64,000 bases of DNA from Rhexocercosporidium sp. MPI-PUGE-AT-0058 (GCA_020746875.1 JAGTJL010000035.1:124001-188000), one strand, 5' to 3'. Positions 21,122 to 34,094 are shown, counted from the first letter of the stretch. Notes: generated by a model from the letters alone, not told the origin. A program made the numbers and translations.

Positions 21122-21891
21122 ATCCACAGCTTGAATTTTCCATATTTGATTGAAATGCAAAAATGTATTTCTGGTGAAAAGGCTGGTTCCAGGCAACTGG
21201 TATTTGATATCGTTCGCGCGAACATGACTCGGGCGGCTGAGTGAGGTTAAGGATTGGGCAAAGACTATTACGTAACAGGAAAATCACCCACGTAGCATCA
21301 GTCAGCTTCTGTATGTAGCGTCTGATTGTGTTTGGGTTCTAGGCTACTTAGATTTGTTCATTGTGATCTATGTGACATTAATTAGACGTATTGACTTGGG
21401 GGAAAAAAGCTAAGCGAGAAGGCAGTGGCCTGGACGACTTGCCTTGATGAGAATCCACCACAACGGTCACGTGGCAGGTTGCATGGCTCGCTGCCCATGC
21501 AAGATCTGTTCCGTTACTCTGAAAGCTTGCTAAGCTGAATATAGTGCGAAGTGGTCTCAAGGAATCGCGAGACTAAAAAGATTCATGGTGCTCAATCCTG
21601 AGTTCCCATACAGGGAAGACATCATTTGCCAGTACGCCAACCCCAGCGATCTAGTGAAGCTTTTGAATTCCATATTGATGGGGGTGGACTTTTTTGAAAA
21701 CTTTTACGATTTGAGACATGGAGATCAGGCGTGCGTCACTCTTTCGCACCTAAGACGGAGAAGTCATTTGGAAGTTGGTTTCCCAACATTATTATGAGTT
21801 CCGTGCAAGGCTAGATGACAATATTGACATGGGCAGGTGGTTACTGACGGTATTAAACTCTGGTCTCAATTATCTTCCCATCAATTTCCAC
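21122..21891. other. Intergenic region
   Basis: The promoter side of the HET pseudogene and the 3' flank of the acetate-transporter-family gene. No gene is supported. Confidence 0.5.
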
Positions 21892-22960
21892 TTATTCATT
21901 CTTCTCCATGTCTGCGAGGTCCTCAGCCTTGGGCCAAAAGTGCGAGAGATCTCCCACAGGAAGCTTGACGGTCATTCTCATCTCAGCAGCTATCATTACG
22001 ACGGTGATGTAGTATCCAAGGACGGCCAATATGAAGAAGATCGCCCCACCGGCCTAATTAAGTTAGAGAAGATCTGGTGAAGGCTTGGAATTGAAGGTTA
22101 CCTTTTGCAAATGCAGCGCCATGTCGTAATCTCCGGTGCTGACTTTGTAATACGCACCTGCAAAGATGAAGCTGCTGACGAACGCACATAGGAATATCAA
22201 CGCAAATACAGTGTTTGTCTTAAGTGTGAAAATGAAAGTGGTGAAAAGCCAGAATCCCCACATCGTCAGATACAGAGCAATTGCAGCATTGTATCCAACC
22301 GAGGCAGCCCCTTCGGCAGCGTCGCCCGTTGCGCTGTAGGATGCAGCGATGCCCCAAGAAGGAGTTTGTAGAACACCAAAGGAGAGCCAGAAGACGGCGA
22401 ACATTCCCATGACGAGCATGGAGAAGAAGTTGCCCATCACCCATTCGAATATCAGGGCGAGAAGGAGGAGGACTGGTCCAGTAAAGAAGAAGATACCACT
22501 ATTGACAACAATTAGCTAGGGTTTTAAATTTTGAGGAGACAACATAGCTTACGCAACCCCAGTGAGGGTAGTTGACCCACCCCATCCCATCATGATAGCA
22601 GCATATGTCAATGCTGAGATAACGAAACTAAACATCTAGTTATAAAGATGAAAATGATGGGGCGGGCAACGGCAATTTACCCCATGAGACCGAGTGGAGT
22701 GGGATTAGCAAAGCGCTTTCTAAAGTCACCCGTGGTCTGTGTTTTTGGGGTGAGGTAAAGCTAGCCTGTGTTAACTTGAATTCTTCGTGGGTGAGACTGG
22801 AGAAACACCGGGCAACCTTTTCGAACAGTTCAGGAGAGATTGTCATTCCACCAGAAGTCTTGACATGGGACAAATTGGCTCCAAGACCGAGTCCTTCTGG
22901 ATAGTGTTCATTGACCTGATGGACTTCATCGTTCTTATGAGTCAGCCCGTTAGAAGACAT
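21892..22960 (-). CDS. Gpr1/Fun34/YaaH (AceTr) family acetate transporter
   Basis: Exons 22960-22817, 22760-22681, 22627-22553, 22498-22102 and 22053-21892; introns 56, 53, 54 and 48 bp; 285 aa. The family signature NPTPLGLMGF appears after exon joining (the NPxPLGLxGF motif), followed by six hydrophobic segments: ISALTYAAIMMGWGG, GIFFFTGPVLLLLALIFEW, MLVMGMFAVFWLSFG, AAIALYLTMWGFWLFTTF, VFALIFLCAFVSSFIFAG and AIFFILAVLGYYITVVMIA. Relatives such as Aspergillus AcpA and yeast Ady2/Ato1 carry acetate (and in some yeasts ammonium) across the plasma membrane. A charged cytosolic N-terminus of about 65 residues is typical. The 5' flank at 23140-23180 has several GC-rich GGGG/CCCC boxes, but I cannot assign a regulator. 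Confidence 0.9.
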
Positions 22961-25655
22961 GTTGCTACAAACAAGCGAGGACTCGGAAAGACTGAGGACG
23001 AAATGTCGAGTTCAATATGCCAAGAGGGCCGTTCTTTATCAATAACAACAGATTGCGCCAGGGAGAACTCTTTCCATATATGCTTTTCATCTCATCGCAT
23101 CCTGTGAAGCTTGCAAACATGGGGCATTGCCATGGTTGAGCTTCAATGCGGGGTCCCCTGTACCCAAAGTCCAGCTTCCCCGCATATCAACCCTTGTATG
23201 ACTGACGCCCTCGACGGGTTCGCACCACACCTCCAGTCACATTGCGCAGAAAGCCAAGGGGAACCCACCCAAGTATTTGAGTTCGTAAGATATTCCAATG
23301 AAAGAAAAGATTCGTAATATGCATCTAAGCATACCAGTCTGGATTGGTCCTGGCGTGAGTGAAAGTGAGTTTCGCTCGAAGATTTGGATACCTGCCAAGC
23401 AAGAAGACAGTCTAGGAAGGTGCCATATAATTGGTTGAAATCAATACCACGAACTCACTGATATTGAACACACGGCAGACAGAATCAAATGCATCCGATA
23501 GGCCTGCGCCGTTACTTGACATCGTGGAGGTAGGGCTTCCGCGAAATATTGTCCGAGCTCAATCCGTGGGCGGCCCGAACCACGTCTAAACAATCTATGA
23601 TGCTTGTAGCATGTGACGCTGACTGCGTCTATATCTTAAGCAATGCATGTATATATAATCTCGAATGCTAGGAGGTTGGCGTATCTGGTGTTGCACGGCA
23701 GGAAGATGGAAAGGTCTGAGTTGGAGGAGAGCAGCCTGAATTGACGTTGTTTTCATAGGGTGCTTTAGCGAGAGGCTAGTCGATGAGTCCCGAGTTTGGG
23801 TTGTACCAAGTCTTGATCTATTTTCGAATATCTTCCAGCTCCATCAATATAACGGAGGAAAACTCATATCCAGTTTCGATCTACACGGCACTGTTTTCAC
23901 TCCCCAGACCTTCGTTGAAAGCATTGCCGATTCTGATTAAATCTTGAATCCGAATCGTCTGATATTTCTGCTCTTCGTCAGCTGCAGCAACAATTTTGGA
24001 TTCGACCAAGTTCTCTAAGCCTTGCCTGTTTGACTACTATGAGCTCATTTGAGTCAGAACTCAAATTCCCATCTACGGATCTCTTTGGACCGATTTATAT
24101 CCACTTCTTAAGGCAAGTGAAATTGTTGGAATCACTCTGCACCTGCAATCATATTTACGTGGTGAGAAGGCAACGATGCAAATAGTTTTATCGAGTAGTA
24201 GTATTCGTGGGTAGGCCTCCGACAGCTGGTATACTCTTTGAGCGAGCAAGTACTCACTTGAGTGGAGCAACATATTCCTTACCTACACGCCAAAAAAGTA
24301 AAGAACTCTGGTGTCTGAGACATGTGTTGCTTCGGTCAATCCACATTCTCTCGGACATTTCTTGAGCCTCGCAAAGGTCTGGCACCACTATATGAAGTGA
24401 TCTGGACTGGTCAACATTCGATCGACCAGGCTTTTGTGGTTCGAGGAATTCTTTCCGAAAAGAACCAGTAGATGCACATATTGGGCGATACGGCTATATG
24501 TGTCCCAGTATCTCTGATTATTTGGAACAAGGTTGATTGTAGGAAGAAAAAGGGTGAAAGGCATCAAAGCAGTCGAGACAAAGGCTAAAAACCAGGTATT
24601 TTTGTCAAACAACGCAAACAAATACCTGCAGACTCTAGATTAATTTTTTCTTTCGCTGGTTCCGTTTTAGTCGGCGGACCTGAGCAGTGGCCGCTTTGCC
24701 CTGAGCGGAGGGTGAGCCACCCTGAGTACAGCCCGATCACAGCCTAAGCAAGCGCTAACTGAGCCTAAGGATGTATTAATGCGATGTTTGACACCCTTAG
24801 AGAGCTGATTTGGCTCCCTCGAAGCCGTTTACACTTTCTAAGTTATGTAACTTTATTGTTCGGCCTAAAATATGCTTATTTTGGCTCCCTTGCGACCGGG
24901 ATTCAGTGGCACATTTTTCACCACCTTCTAATACGCTTCAGAAGCTTCCTTAAAACTCTTATCGAAGTCGAGTTGTTGACATTGTGCACGTGACTGTGAT
25001 GGCAGGCCAGTTTTTCGGCGTTTATTCCTCTGCTGCCTTTCCTCAGTGTCTGGAGAGTTAGGACTACTGTCCTTAGAGCGCTGCGCATGTAATAATGAGG
25101 AATCCATATCATTAAAGTGACACCAGGTAACTGGACCCGGGTCTGAATGTATCAGTAGGTTAAGGAAAGATCGACTGATGAGCTGAAGGATGGGCGATCA
25201 CTATATACATTAAGATAAGTCACAGTCGAGACTGGAATGAAAGCACATGATTTCTAACTAACAGGAATGATCGCCGTACAGGAAACGATCATAATTTACT
25301 ACCTTCATGAATAACCAATCTGTAGTGTCTGTTATCTAGCCCTATGAAATCTAAGGTTAAGCGAAGCCTTTTAAAAACTGCCTTTGCTTGGAAGTCTTAT
25401 TATCGCACGTGATATCAAATGGCATCCCGTTCTGGTCATGTGTTACATGACTATAGCATCATAGTTTGCGAAACTAAGGCAAGGTAAGTCAAGCGGGAGC
25501 GCGCCAGACAAGAGGCACCGCGCTTGAACGGAGTTTACGCATGAACTTGCATTTCCAAACTCTTATCCCGTTATAATGCGCTAAAATCATGATAAATACA
25601 TATCTCAAAACAGTATGCCCACAAGAATCCGCTATCGTGCTCGTTATCATCATCA
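22961..25655. other. Gene-poor, partly AT-rich region
   Basis: No supportable gene in 2.7 kb. The part next to 22960 is the transporter's promoter. From about 24650 to 25100 short open frames are littered with stops on both strands and may be old repeat remains, but I recognise no element. Confidence 0.45.
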
Positions 25656-25911
25656 TGTAACGACGCTAGCCAAGAGAGCGATGTAAGAGGAATATGGTAG
25701 TACTTTAGCTGAGGCTATCAAGAGCTAATAAGTCTAATACGAACAAAACAAGAAGATAAAGAGGAAAGAAGGAAATGGGAGAGCGTGAGCTCTAATATAT
25801 AGTCACCTCCGAAACCCCTCCTGTACTGGTCCGACTCAGCATGACTTGGTTACCCCGAACCCCTGGATTCCCTGACTAGCTGAGAACCTCCTAAGTACAC
25901 CTATCGTCACA
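25656..25911. mobile_element. Solo LTR of a retrotransposon (256 bp)
   Basis: The segment starts TGTAACGACG and ends TATCGTCACA, the TG...CA ends of retroviral-type LTRs. The termini form an imperfect inverted repeat (TGTAACGA against TGTGACGA, 7 of 8). The flanking five bases are CATCA on both sides (25651-25655 and 25912-25916), as expected for a 5-bp target duplication, although both flanks are ATC-rich so chance is possible. No polymerase or gag coding lies beside it, so it fits a solo LTR left by recombination. Confidence 0.65.
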
Positions 25912-27659
25912 CATCATCATCATCTAACGCACGCAAAATGCTGAGACCAACCACGCCACAATTGCGCCCGAATGCAGCGACAACTCAAAAGCAAGTCCTA
26001 TCGGCATGACCCATTAGCCACTGGTACTTTCGTACTGTACGAGCCCTACGGAGGATGAATGCAAATAATTCGCGCAGTTGCCACGTGTTCGTTCTCAGAA
26101 AGATTTGGGGGAGGTCAGGCTGCGCTGGAAGCTCTTTGGTAACTGATTATTGGTGGATGAGGAAGCCTGTCGTGCTGGCCCATCCACCCCCATCCTCAAC
26201 CTCATTCTCAGCGCCAAGACAAATGACCCACAGACGAGGCGGGGCGGCGCGGCGGGGGTCGATCGACCTGCCACCCACAAAACTTAAAAGGAAGCTTTGC
26301 AGCACTTACTTTCGTATGCTACATGCCATGGATCCCTCCAGGAAACCGTATCTTGCATTTCTACAAACCCCAACCTGCGCGCACCCGACGGTCAGCTCGC
26401 TCGATTTACATGGCAATTTAACGGCGAGAAGAACTTGAGAAATAGTGAAATGGCGCCTTACCCGCGTCTGAATCCCCCGCTGCACCACTGTCATCATCTC
26501 CACCAGCACCACCGCTTTCCGGATGCGAAAAAGGTTTCGGAGCTTCTGAGATTCTGGATTTGGCTGCACCCGGTATGATTGACCGCCACGGGGCAATATG
26601 AGTTGGATTGCAAGCCTGGCGGAGCCAAGACGACCCGATTCGGGATTGTGTCATGTCGGAGAATTGCCTAGGTGTTTGTCGGGACTGCACCAAACCAAGA
26701 TTGCAACCACGGTTTTTCACTTCGGAATCTTCAAGATTCCACTACCGCAGACGAAGCAGGATAGAAAGTACGAATTTCTTCTATTTCTTATGAGAGAAAA
26801 ATGGTTGCTTACTTATACTCATTCTCTAGATCCACTTTGGTTCGCAATCAGGCACTCACTCAACTCATCTCTTTTCTGTTCACCGAAGCTCAGCCCTTTG
26901 AACGCCCTGCACGATCCGAGAGCACGAGAACACGCGCAAGGCATTTTTTCTCATGAAATAATGGGACGAGTGGGTCTTTGTAGGAACACTGGCATCTGGA
27001 ACAGTTCGGTTTGCCTCGGGGGGACTCTATCGCACTTAGGATAGTCCACGCAATCGCCCTCTCGCCCTCTCGCCCTCACGCCCTCACGCCCTCACCTCTC
27101 CTCTCTGCTTCTTACAAGGGTATGCCGAAAACTATACTGGAACTATGATCATATGCGCCGGTGGTCGGCGTTTCCAGGGGAATACGGCAGGACGTCGAAA
27201 TATTCCAATGATATCCTTTTCACGCCCTGTTGCCACAAAGCCACAAGCCATGCAGTCGTTCCTTGCATAGACCCGAGAGATGGGCGAACCTATGGACCGA
27301 TTTTGTTTCAGATGGCACAACAGGATGAAATGGCAGACCTGGTTCCAAAGTGATTAGCGTGATAAACGATCTGGGTTGAGATTTTCGAGTCTGATTTTTG
27401 TGTGCGATTAATTGAATTGAACGTCATCCGAGATCAAGCAAGAAAATCGAAAAGGGTTTTTATGTGACAGAATTGATTTCTTTGTGTATTCTAAGCCTTG
27501 CCCAACACTATATGCCCGATTTTTTTTCTCGAGCCAGAAATCGGGAACCCAAGCAGAATCTCGTATTTGCGGAACCCATTTTTTATCATAAACCCTTGAA
27601 ACCCATGGTATACAGGAAAAGCCCATAGAACATGAAAATTGAAAATCGGCTTCTCATCC
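25912..27659. other. Intergenic region
   Basis: Several overlapping open frames at 26055-26720 on both strands lack recognisable domains and consistent splice signals. A short C-rich tandem repeat at 27054-27093 is listed separately. Confidence 0.4.
27054..27093. repeat. 8-bp tandem repeat, five copies
   Basis: Three copies of tcgccctc followed by two of acgccctc, head to tail. Noncoding. Confidence 0.85.
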
Positions 27660-30082
27660 TCATAATACTGGAGTCAAAATCGCAGAAACAAATCGGCATT
27701 CCTTGTCTTCCTTCCCCTTTCCTTTCATTATCGATTCTAAACAACAGGTTAGCGAAATCGCCTTTCACTATCGCTAAGCTCCAAATCCAGGCATCAACTA
27801 GGAAGGAATACTTACTCAAACTTCTCAAACGGTCTCCTAATCCTCCTATCCTGTCCTCAGCACCCCCGGGGTAATCATAAACACTGGCTCTAATCCCTTT
27901 AAAAACAACACTCTCTATGTTCCTCTCGTAATCCTTTACCTGTTGTTCCTTAACAAAAACCGAATTGTTGATTGTGTTCGCATATCTTGCAAATTGTCGC
28001 CCAGCATTCATCACCAACTCTAGCACGAATGATATGACAAGCGCAGCTGATAGTCGGACTTGTGCAATCTGTTCGTTTGCATTCATGAGGTGAAAGAAGA
28101 GCGCTTGCAAGAGTTTTTCTTGTAGGTGATAGGTGCTAGCCTTAATTTGTCGCGTCAACAGCTTGGGTGCCACATGGGAAGGAACCGGGGAGCCACTAGC
28201 AGACGAAGAATGGAGAGACAAGTAGGCCGAGAGAGATGAATGGAGGGAAGTGACTCTTGGGACCATACTGAGAATGCTAGTCGTTAGGAGCAATTTTAAT
28301 GCGTTTCGCAGAACGGTGTGCGCTGAATCGGAGAGCTATGATTAGTCAGCATCTTCTTGACATTGATCTAGGAATGACTCCATAACTGCAAGAAAGAAAG
28401 GTGTACCTCGCTTCTAGTTTCTAGAAACCAAGACACTACCACCTGCAAAATCTCCACCGACAGATTCCTCTTATGCCGCTCCATCATTAAGTTCACATAT
28501 TCCAATAGATCGACACGAGAATCGAGAATCCCATCGAGCCAATCGTCAAGGGTTTCGGCCGTTGACTCGATAGAGAGTAAATCTAATGCGATGGGAAGGG
28601 AATCTTGGACATCAAGTTTATCCTGCCCTTCGCGTTTCTGAAAGCTTCGCAGGGCTTCCTTGCTTTTAGGGACGAAGGGAATTACTTGGAGAGAAATATG
28701 TTGCCCGAAGCCAAGCGAGAGACTAATTGGATATTCGAGGGGATCGGTGAGCCTATTTGCGGTGCAAAGTTCGGCGGACAAGGCTGAGACAGAGGCTGCA
28801 GACAGGTGGGAGACGAGAAAGCCTAGAAGAATTAATATTCGTGAGTGATTGTGTGGCTACGAGTAGCGTACCTGGATGAAAGATAGAAACTTGATAGTTG
28901 AGAGAATCTATTATGAAGTCTGCCTCTCTGCAAATTTGGGATGTCGGGTCCCCTCGAAACCATTCCAGGTTCGTAGTGGTATTGTACTGAGTCTGGAATG
29001 GAATATGACGAGAACTTATCCGATTTACCGAGGATTGAACAAGGAGAGGTTTATGCCGATTAGATTTGGACTTTCTTTTGATGATTTCACTAGGTGATCC
29101 TGTTGAGGAAGCTTGTCCCGGAAAGCTCGCCGTTATTGCCTTCACCCCACGGTAAATTTCATCATGTCGAATATAATGTCGCATCGGTGAATAGAAGGCA
29201 TTGTATGCTGGTCCGGGAGACGGCGCCAGAGCAATCTGAACAGGGTCAGGGGACCTTGAAAGAGTATCCGCGCTGGGTACCCACAACGCTGCATCAGGTC
29301 TGGCTTGGAGATTTGTACGTAGTTCCAATATTTCGTTAAGGTCATCGACATCGCTCTCGCTGTGCGCACTGGCTGATGGTGCAGGTGTACATCGATATTC
29401 TTCTATAGGCAAAAACCGGTAAGTATATATATCCAGAAATGGGAGATCAGTCTCTCAAGTTTAGTTACTCACTAGGAAATTCCAACCCAGCAAATAGCGA
29501 TTCTCTTTCGAGTATCGGAGCCAGCGGAGCCCCGTCAAGACCAAAGAAATCCACGCCATCAGAGTCTGCCTCGCTGGTGCCTGGTGTATCCCCACTTTCC
29601 TCTAGGGTATTCGATCTCAGGCTCCTAGAAGCTGTCCCTTCCGAGTCGGTAGTTCGGAGGTATAGAGTCGAATCACTACGGAAACACGAAATCTGCCTTG
29701 CGATTGAGGTTGAATGCGAGGCAAATCGCAAAAGAATTGGATCTGCCGGCGACTCAGATAGAGCGCCTGTTGGCAGCCGCGCAGCCGCAAAACGAGGCGA
29801 AATTGAGCTTATACCTGACTCGGCGCGAGTGGTATAGGAGAAGAGGTCGCATGTTGTGGAACTGGTTGATGCCGTGCTCGAAGCACGACGAGCTGCGGCT
29901 TCGGGTGGCTCTAGTCGTGAATTTCCGTTATTTGGATGGCTAGTACTTAGGCCGTCTATTCGATGATATTGGTTGGTTTGGAGCGAACAATTTGAATCGT
30001 AGCTGCTCGGAAGAGAGCCTCTGTCCCAGCTATTGTCTTCGTCGCTCCAGTCGTTAGACATCTCACCGCCCGACTGTGACAT
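27660..30082 (-). CDS. Protein of unknown function, five exons
   Basis: Exons 30082-29473, 29402-28872, 28822-28407, 28335-27816 and 27736-27660. All introns (70, 49, 71, 79 bp) have GT-AG ends and keep one frame; 717 aa, ATG at 30082. The N-terminal 200 residues are Ser/Thr-rich and probably disordered. The middle (VPSADTLSRSPDPVQIAL, YNAFYSPMRHYIRHDEIYRGVKAI) and the C-terminal half (RVDLLEYVNLMMERHKRNLSVEIL, ASTYHLQEKLLQALFFHLMNAN) look globular and helical. One moderately hydrophobic stretch occurs (VRLSAALVISFVLELVM). I recognise no family. The consistent phase of four introns argues strongly that it is a real gene. It lies at the edge of a transposon-rich island but shows no RIP-like damage. 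Confidence 0.7.
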
Positions 30083-30708
30083 CGTACTCCGTACTCGGCC
30101 TTACTGTACAGGGCTTCCCGCGTTTAGATTACGGGCAAAGCTAGGGGTTTTTGAGCCGACCCGAATCAAAGAGCCGTAAGAAGGCAAATAAAAGTTTTGG
30201 AGCAGTTTCACGAACCTACCTACGTTAGCAGAAAGAAAGAAATGGTGAGAGCCCAAATTTCGTGGCGCCCGACGTGTTCCCCCCTTCAGGCGCCGCGGTC
30301 ATCACTGCCTGGTGCGTTAGGCACAATTCCATGGTAGCACGACCTCGACGCCACATCTCGTGATTGAGTAGTCCATGTGCTACTGGTTAGGCTGCTATTA
30401 GGATTATACTTCGCTTACTATAATTCCCCCCCTTTTTAGTCTCAAAAAAATATGTAATAATTATAATAATAGATGGTTTTTGTGGATATATCATCACTCC
30501 AACTCTTACTAGCTGGTTTTCCAAGAAGTCGCAAATGCTCGCAGCCATTGGAGACCAGGTGCATTTTCGTGAAAAGTCATGGTCCACTTGACAGGCCAAT
30601 CAGAATACGGAGCTTTAATGTTTTATTTTAATAGGTAGAGACTCAGGAGCGTGTCTTTCCACAATGTAGCGTGAGTGGTATCTCTTAAGAATTAAATCAG
30701 CAGCACAA
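30083..30708. other. Intergenic region between divergent genes
   Basis: This separates the unknown five-exon gene (minus) from a small two-exon gene (plus). It includes an AT-rich tract at 30410-30480. No gene seen. Confidence 0.45.
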
Positions 30709-31079
30709 ATGAACAATTCCTCTCTCTTTATCACAACGTCCGACTTCAAGACCGCCTATCTCCTCTTCGGGTGGTGGTCTCCAAAGCATGAGTCACATGA
30801 TCCAGAAGCTAGAGAGCCTTACAAGTTTCCTACATCAGAACCGCAGTAAGTTTTCCCCTAATTCTTCTACCTTTATGAAGTTTCGATCGACAACGAGAAC
30901 ACATATCTTAAATAATCGAGGTCTAATTTAGTGTCTTTCACGTCATTCGCGGCCATCCACTATCTCCCCGAGGCGGCGAGCTCCAGCCTCAGGCTGTCTT
31001 GCCCACTTACCATTGGCGCACGAACCACACGAGTGTACTTGACCACTACATTCATTGTGGTCGGTCTGAAATCCTTTAA
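30709..31079 (+). CDS. Small two-exon gene, unknown function
   Basis: Exon 1 30709-30845 (MNNSSLFITTSDFKTAYLLF...) ends at a GTAAGT donor. Exon 2 30932-31079 follows an AATTTAG acceptor and continues in phase (HVFHVIRGHPLSPRGGEL, YHWRTNHTSVLDHYIHCGRS) to TAA; 94 aa. The composition looks protein-like. After the TAA the same frame stays open for another 41 codons. That leaves room for a longer ancestral protein cut by a CAA-to-TAA change, as in the damaged neighbours. No family recognised. Confidence 0.45.
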
Positions 31080-31170
31080 CGGGTCGGTTCTGAATTATTC
31101 ACTCATCGACCTGGTCCGTTGATTCTGTTTGAAATACCACTTAACTTCGCTTACTCTTCTGGATCCTACG

Positions 31171-34094
31171 ATGGCTTCGTCAACCGGTCCTATGGGCGTG
31201 GGTAAGTTCTCTGCTTGCTTTACAGGTCCACTAGCTAAGCTTCTCAGATATGAACAACGTCTTCAATCTTGAACTCTATTCTCAAATCCGAATCTTCCTG
31301 ACGGATTCTTCAAGAGAGTACATTGAGTTTGAAACCCCCAACACTCAGAGCAAAGAACTCACCAATCCCTTGCTCACAAACTAGATCTCGATTATGAATA
31401 CTCTAAAGCTTTGCAAACAGCGAGGATCAGCCGTCCCGATGTCTCTAATTCATCAAGTCAACATAGTCTCGATATGCTCGCTTGGCCCCTGAATATCAAA
31501 TCCTCAGTTGAGCCAAACGGTATCTTTAGGTCCAATAATCTTAATTCTTCTGCTTTGGATGAAACCCAGGGAACTCCTAATAATTTTACCGATCCACTTT
31601 ACAATACGGACAGCTTGATTTTTCCCAGCTCATCTCCATCCGCGCCGGTATCAACATCGGACCCATCCTTACAAGGAAACGATTTCCAGCACGTTTTTCA
31701 AGTAGCTCAAGCTGGCCTACCTTCTGTCTCACACTTCCACACCTTTCCTCCCGATGCTGACCCACCCACTTCAGGTACTCGCCGAGGCGCCTAGGCTCCT
31801 TATGGTAGGAAGGGAAACTTTGACAGTTCCATTGCACTTGTTGACTCTACCTCCCAAGTTCCGTCCGTGTACGTACTTCCTACGCGGAACATGCTATGCT
31901 GGAACTGGCTGTGTTTTCAGCCACGGGACTAGGAGTACGACAGCGACTGAATGGGGATATTTTGTACCTGTAGGCTCTCTCGTTCATTAGGGAAGTTCGT
32001 GCTGACCAAATACAGCAAAGCCCAGCAAAGGCAATTTCGAGGGTTACAGCAGGGACTATCTCAATAACGAGTTTACAAATTTAGAGACCAATGCAGAGGA
32101 CCTTATGAGCAATGTTGCTGACATTCAGTCGCACTGTCACTCTATCAACCTCGGAAGCTCGAATCCTCATATAAACGGAGATGAATTACTAAATCAGCAT
32201 TTAAACCCTTATATTGCTTCTAAGTCAGGAAAACTTCCCGCAAATCAAATTGAAAACCCCAGCATTCGGCCCCAGAATCCCTGCTTTGCAACCGACAACT
32301 TAGCGAAAGAAATTTCATCTGAACCAGGAATGTTCAAAGACATAAACTCGACACGGATTCCTGAAGACGCTAGTGGATTGAACTCCCTAGATTACATGGG
32401 AAGCAAGCACTAGCTGCAAGGCTTGAAAACTGTCCGAGATGCCGTAAGCACGTCCTCGAGTGCTCCAAGTTCATTATATTTTGACTCTATCTCCGCATAC
32501 TCTGGAAGTAAAGCATCTGTGGTATCTGGTCCTCTACATCGGTCACGGGGCTCGATGAGCAAATATGGTAAATTAGGAATGAATGCAGTTAGGAAGGTTG
32601 GGGCGTATTGGAGATGCAGATTCCTTCGAAAACCTGTGAGTGAAGCTCCTTATTCAAGTTTCCTGACTCTGATAGTGTCATTCTGGCACTTCTCTGAGCA
32701 CAGTTCTTTTCAACTCTTGTGGAATGGGGCCACGACGAAGAGATCACCATTTACTCCTTTTTTCAGCTCTAATAATTGCTCACAACCTGCACTTACATGA
32801 TGTTATCTAGTACGATCCCAAAAACCCTTGCGTCTTATGTCCAAAAGGTGACCGGTCTAAGTGGGAAAGAGTAGGGTGTCATCGCGGCAAGTTCAAGCCG
32901 GAGATGCCACTCGCCCAATTATGCCAACCACCGAACACTATTTTGGGGTCTGATCTTCAACATCATCTTGAGGAACAGGAGCGAACTATTGCTGTTTTCC
33001 AGCAGGCTCTACAGACCCGCAAGGCTTGGATCAGGTTCAGCGAGAATGAGTATCGGGATTTGGAAAATCAAACACTGCTTTTTGGAGCACCATCTTTGGA
33101 AGCACGCCCTAAAATTTTAGTACGGTACAATACTACTAGAAGCTCTTTAATCGGGCTTTCAGACATTTTCCGTTCAGTGAAAAGGCAGCCAGATCTGGAA
33201 GCAGTACAGCCACTAAAGCAGTGTATAATGGCAATCGTTTGGGAGATTCTTGAATGTGACTATTCACGGCGTGTTCTAGGGAGTGATGGCGTCCTAGAAG
33301 AACTCGTTCGTCTGTTATCACCCGCTGCTCTCTTTCAAGCGGATTTTGAAGGTGTAAAAATTCCCTGGAAATATAGGAAATAAAGTATGCTGAACCGTCC
33401 TAAGGATGAACTTATTTCAGAGTCACTCAACTGCCTGCGCAGTTCTCTTGAAGCCCTACGTATGAAAGCCACGTCATTCCAGTCCGAGAATCTGCACTTT
33501 GACTGTGGAGGTCCCTCTCAATGCAAAGTCGAATGGATGGCAAATCTTTCGATGAACCAAAGTCTGTATTTCCGAGAACTTTGGCGCGTGCTTTTCATGG
33601 AGAACTCGCACGACAAGAAAAACTGGTGGCTTTCTACATTCTGCAGCTTCCGGATTCAAAATTTGGTGAGAAAAACTCTCCTAGAGCTGACAAAAGGTTC
33701 TGAGGAAGGAATGCTGCAAAGCAAGCACTACCTTCGCATTCCATTACGGCTGTTCATTGCAAGTTCTGGGACTTATGACCCCTTAATACCTGATTCCCCT
33801 CCGCTTCTCCAATCTATTACCGACAATTCGGCCCCGACATGGAATCATTGCGAAGAAGCAAAACGAGCTGTCGGCCAGAGTCGTTGGGGCTCGATGGGGA
33901 TCTTCAGCTCTGGAGACTACCTCAAGACGATATATGAGGATACAATTGTGATTACGCCTCGCGACAGAAGTGCTCCGCTATCCCATCAACCGCCATCGCT
34001 TGCACGTTTTAGCCTGACAGGGGTCTCAACCAATCAGAATGCCGCATTTCGGGGTTGGATACAGTCAATTCTATTCTACTCTACAGCGCCATGA
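31171..34094 (+). pseudogene. Decayed fungal zinc-binding protein gene (six-Cys cluster lost, RIP-like stops)
   Basis: Exon 1 (MASSTGPMGV, 31171-31201) joins exon 2 at 31248 (DMNNVFNLELYSQIRIFL). The frame then shifts near 31384 (PLLTN, TAG; continuing as LDLDYEYSKALQTARISRP). Further blocks are in different frames, including a CCCH-like stretch at about 31863-31925 (PCTYFLRGTCYAGTGCVFSH). From 32013 a long frame carries an in-frame TAG at 32411. It then reads KVGAYWRCRFLRKP, and after an intron YDPKNPCVLCPKGDRSKWERVGC. Many fungal proteins have a six-Cys cluster here (CWRC...CDP...PCxLCP); two of the six Cys are Tyr. A TAA at 33381 interrupts the C-terminal half (MLNRPKDELISESLNCL...). Stops and Cys-to-Tyr changes are all C-to-T or G-to-A type. 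It ends at a piggyBac-like relic. Confidence 0.6.

Noticed and set aside
24388..24621. Hydrophobic minus-strand open frame (FALFDKNTWFLAFVSTALMPF)
   Set aside because: Short, no good start, no splice partners, in a gene-poor zone.
26306..26720. Overlapping minus-strand frames (PGAAKSRISEAPKPFSHPE, VLLAVKLPCKSSELTVGC)
   Set aside because: Joining them needs a 28-bp intron, too short for this genome, and no domain is visible.
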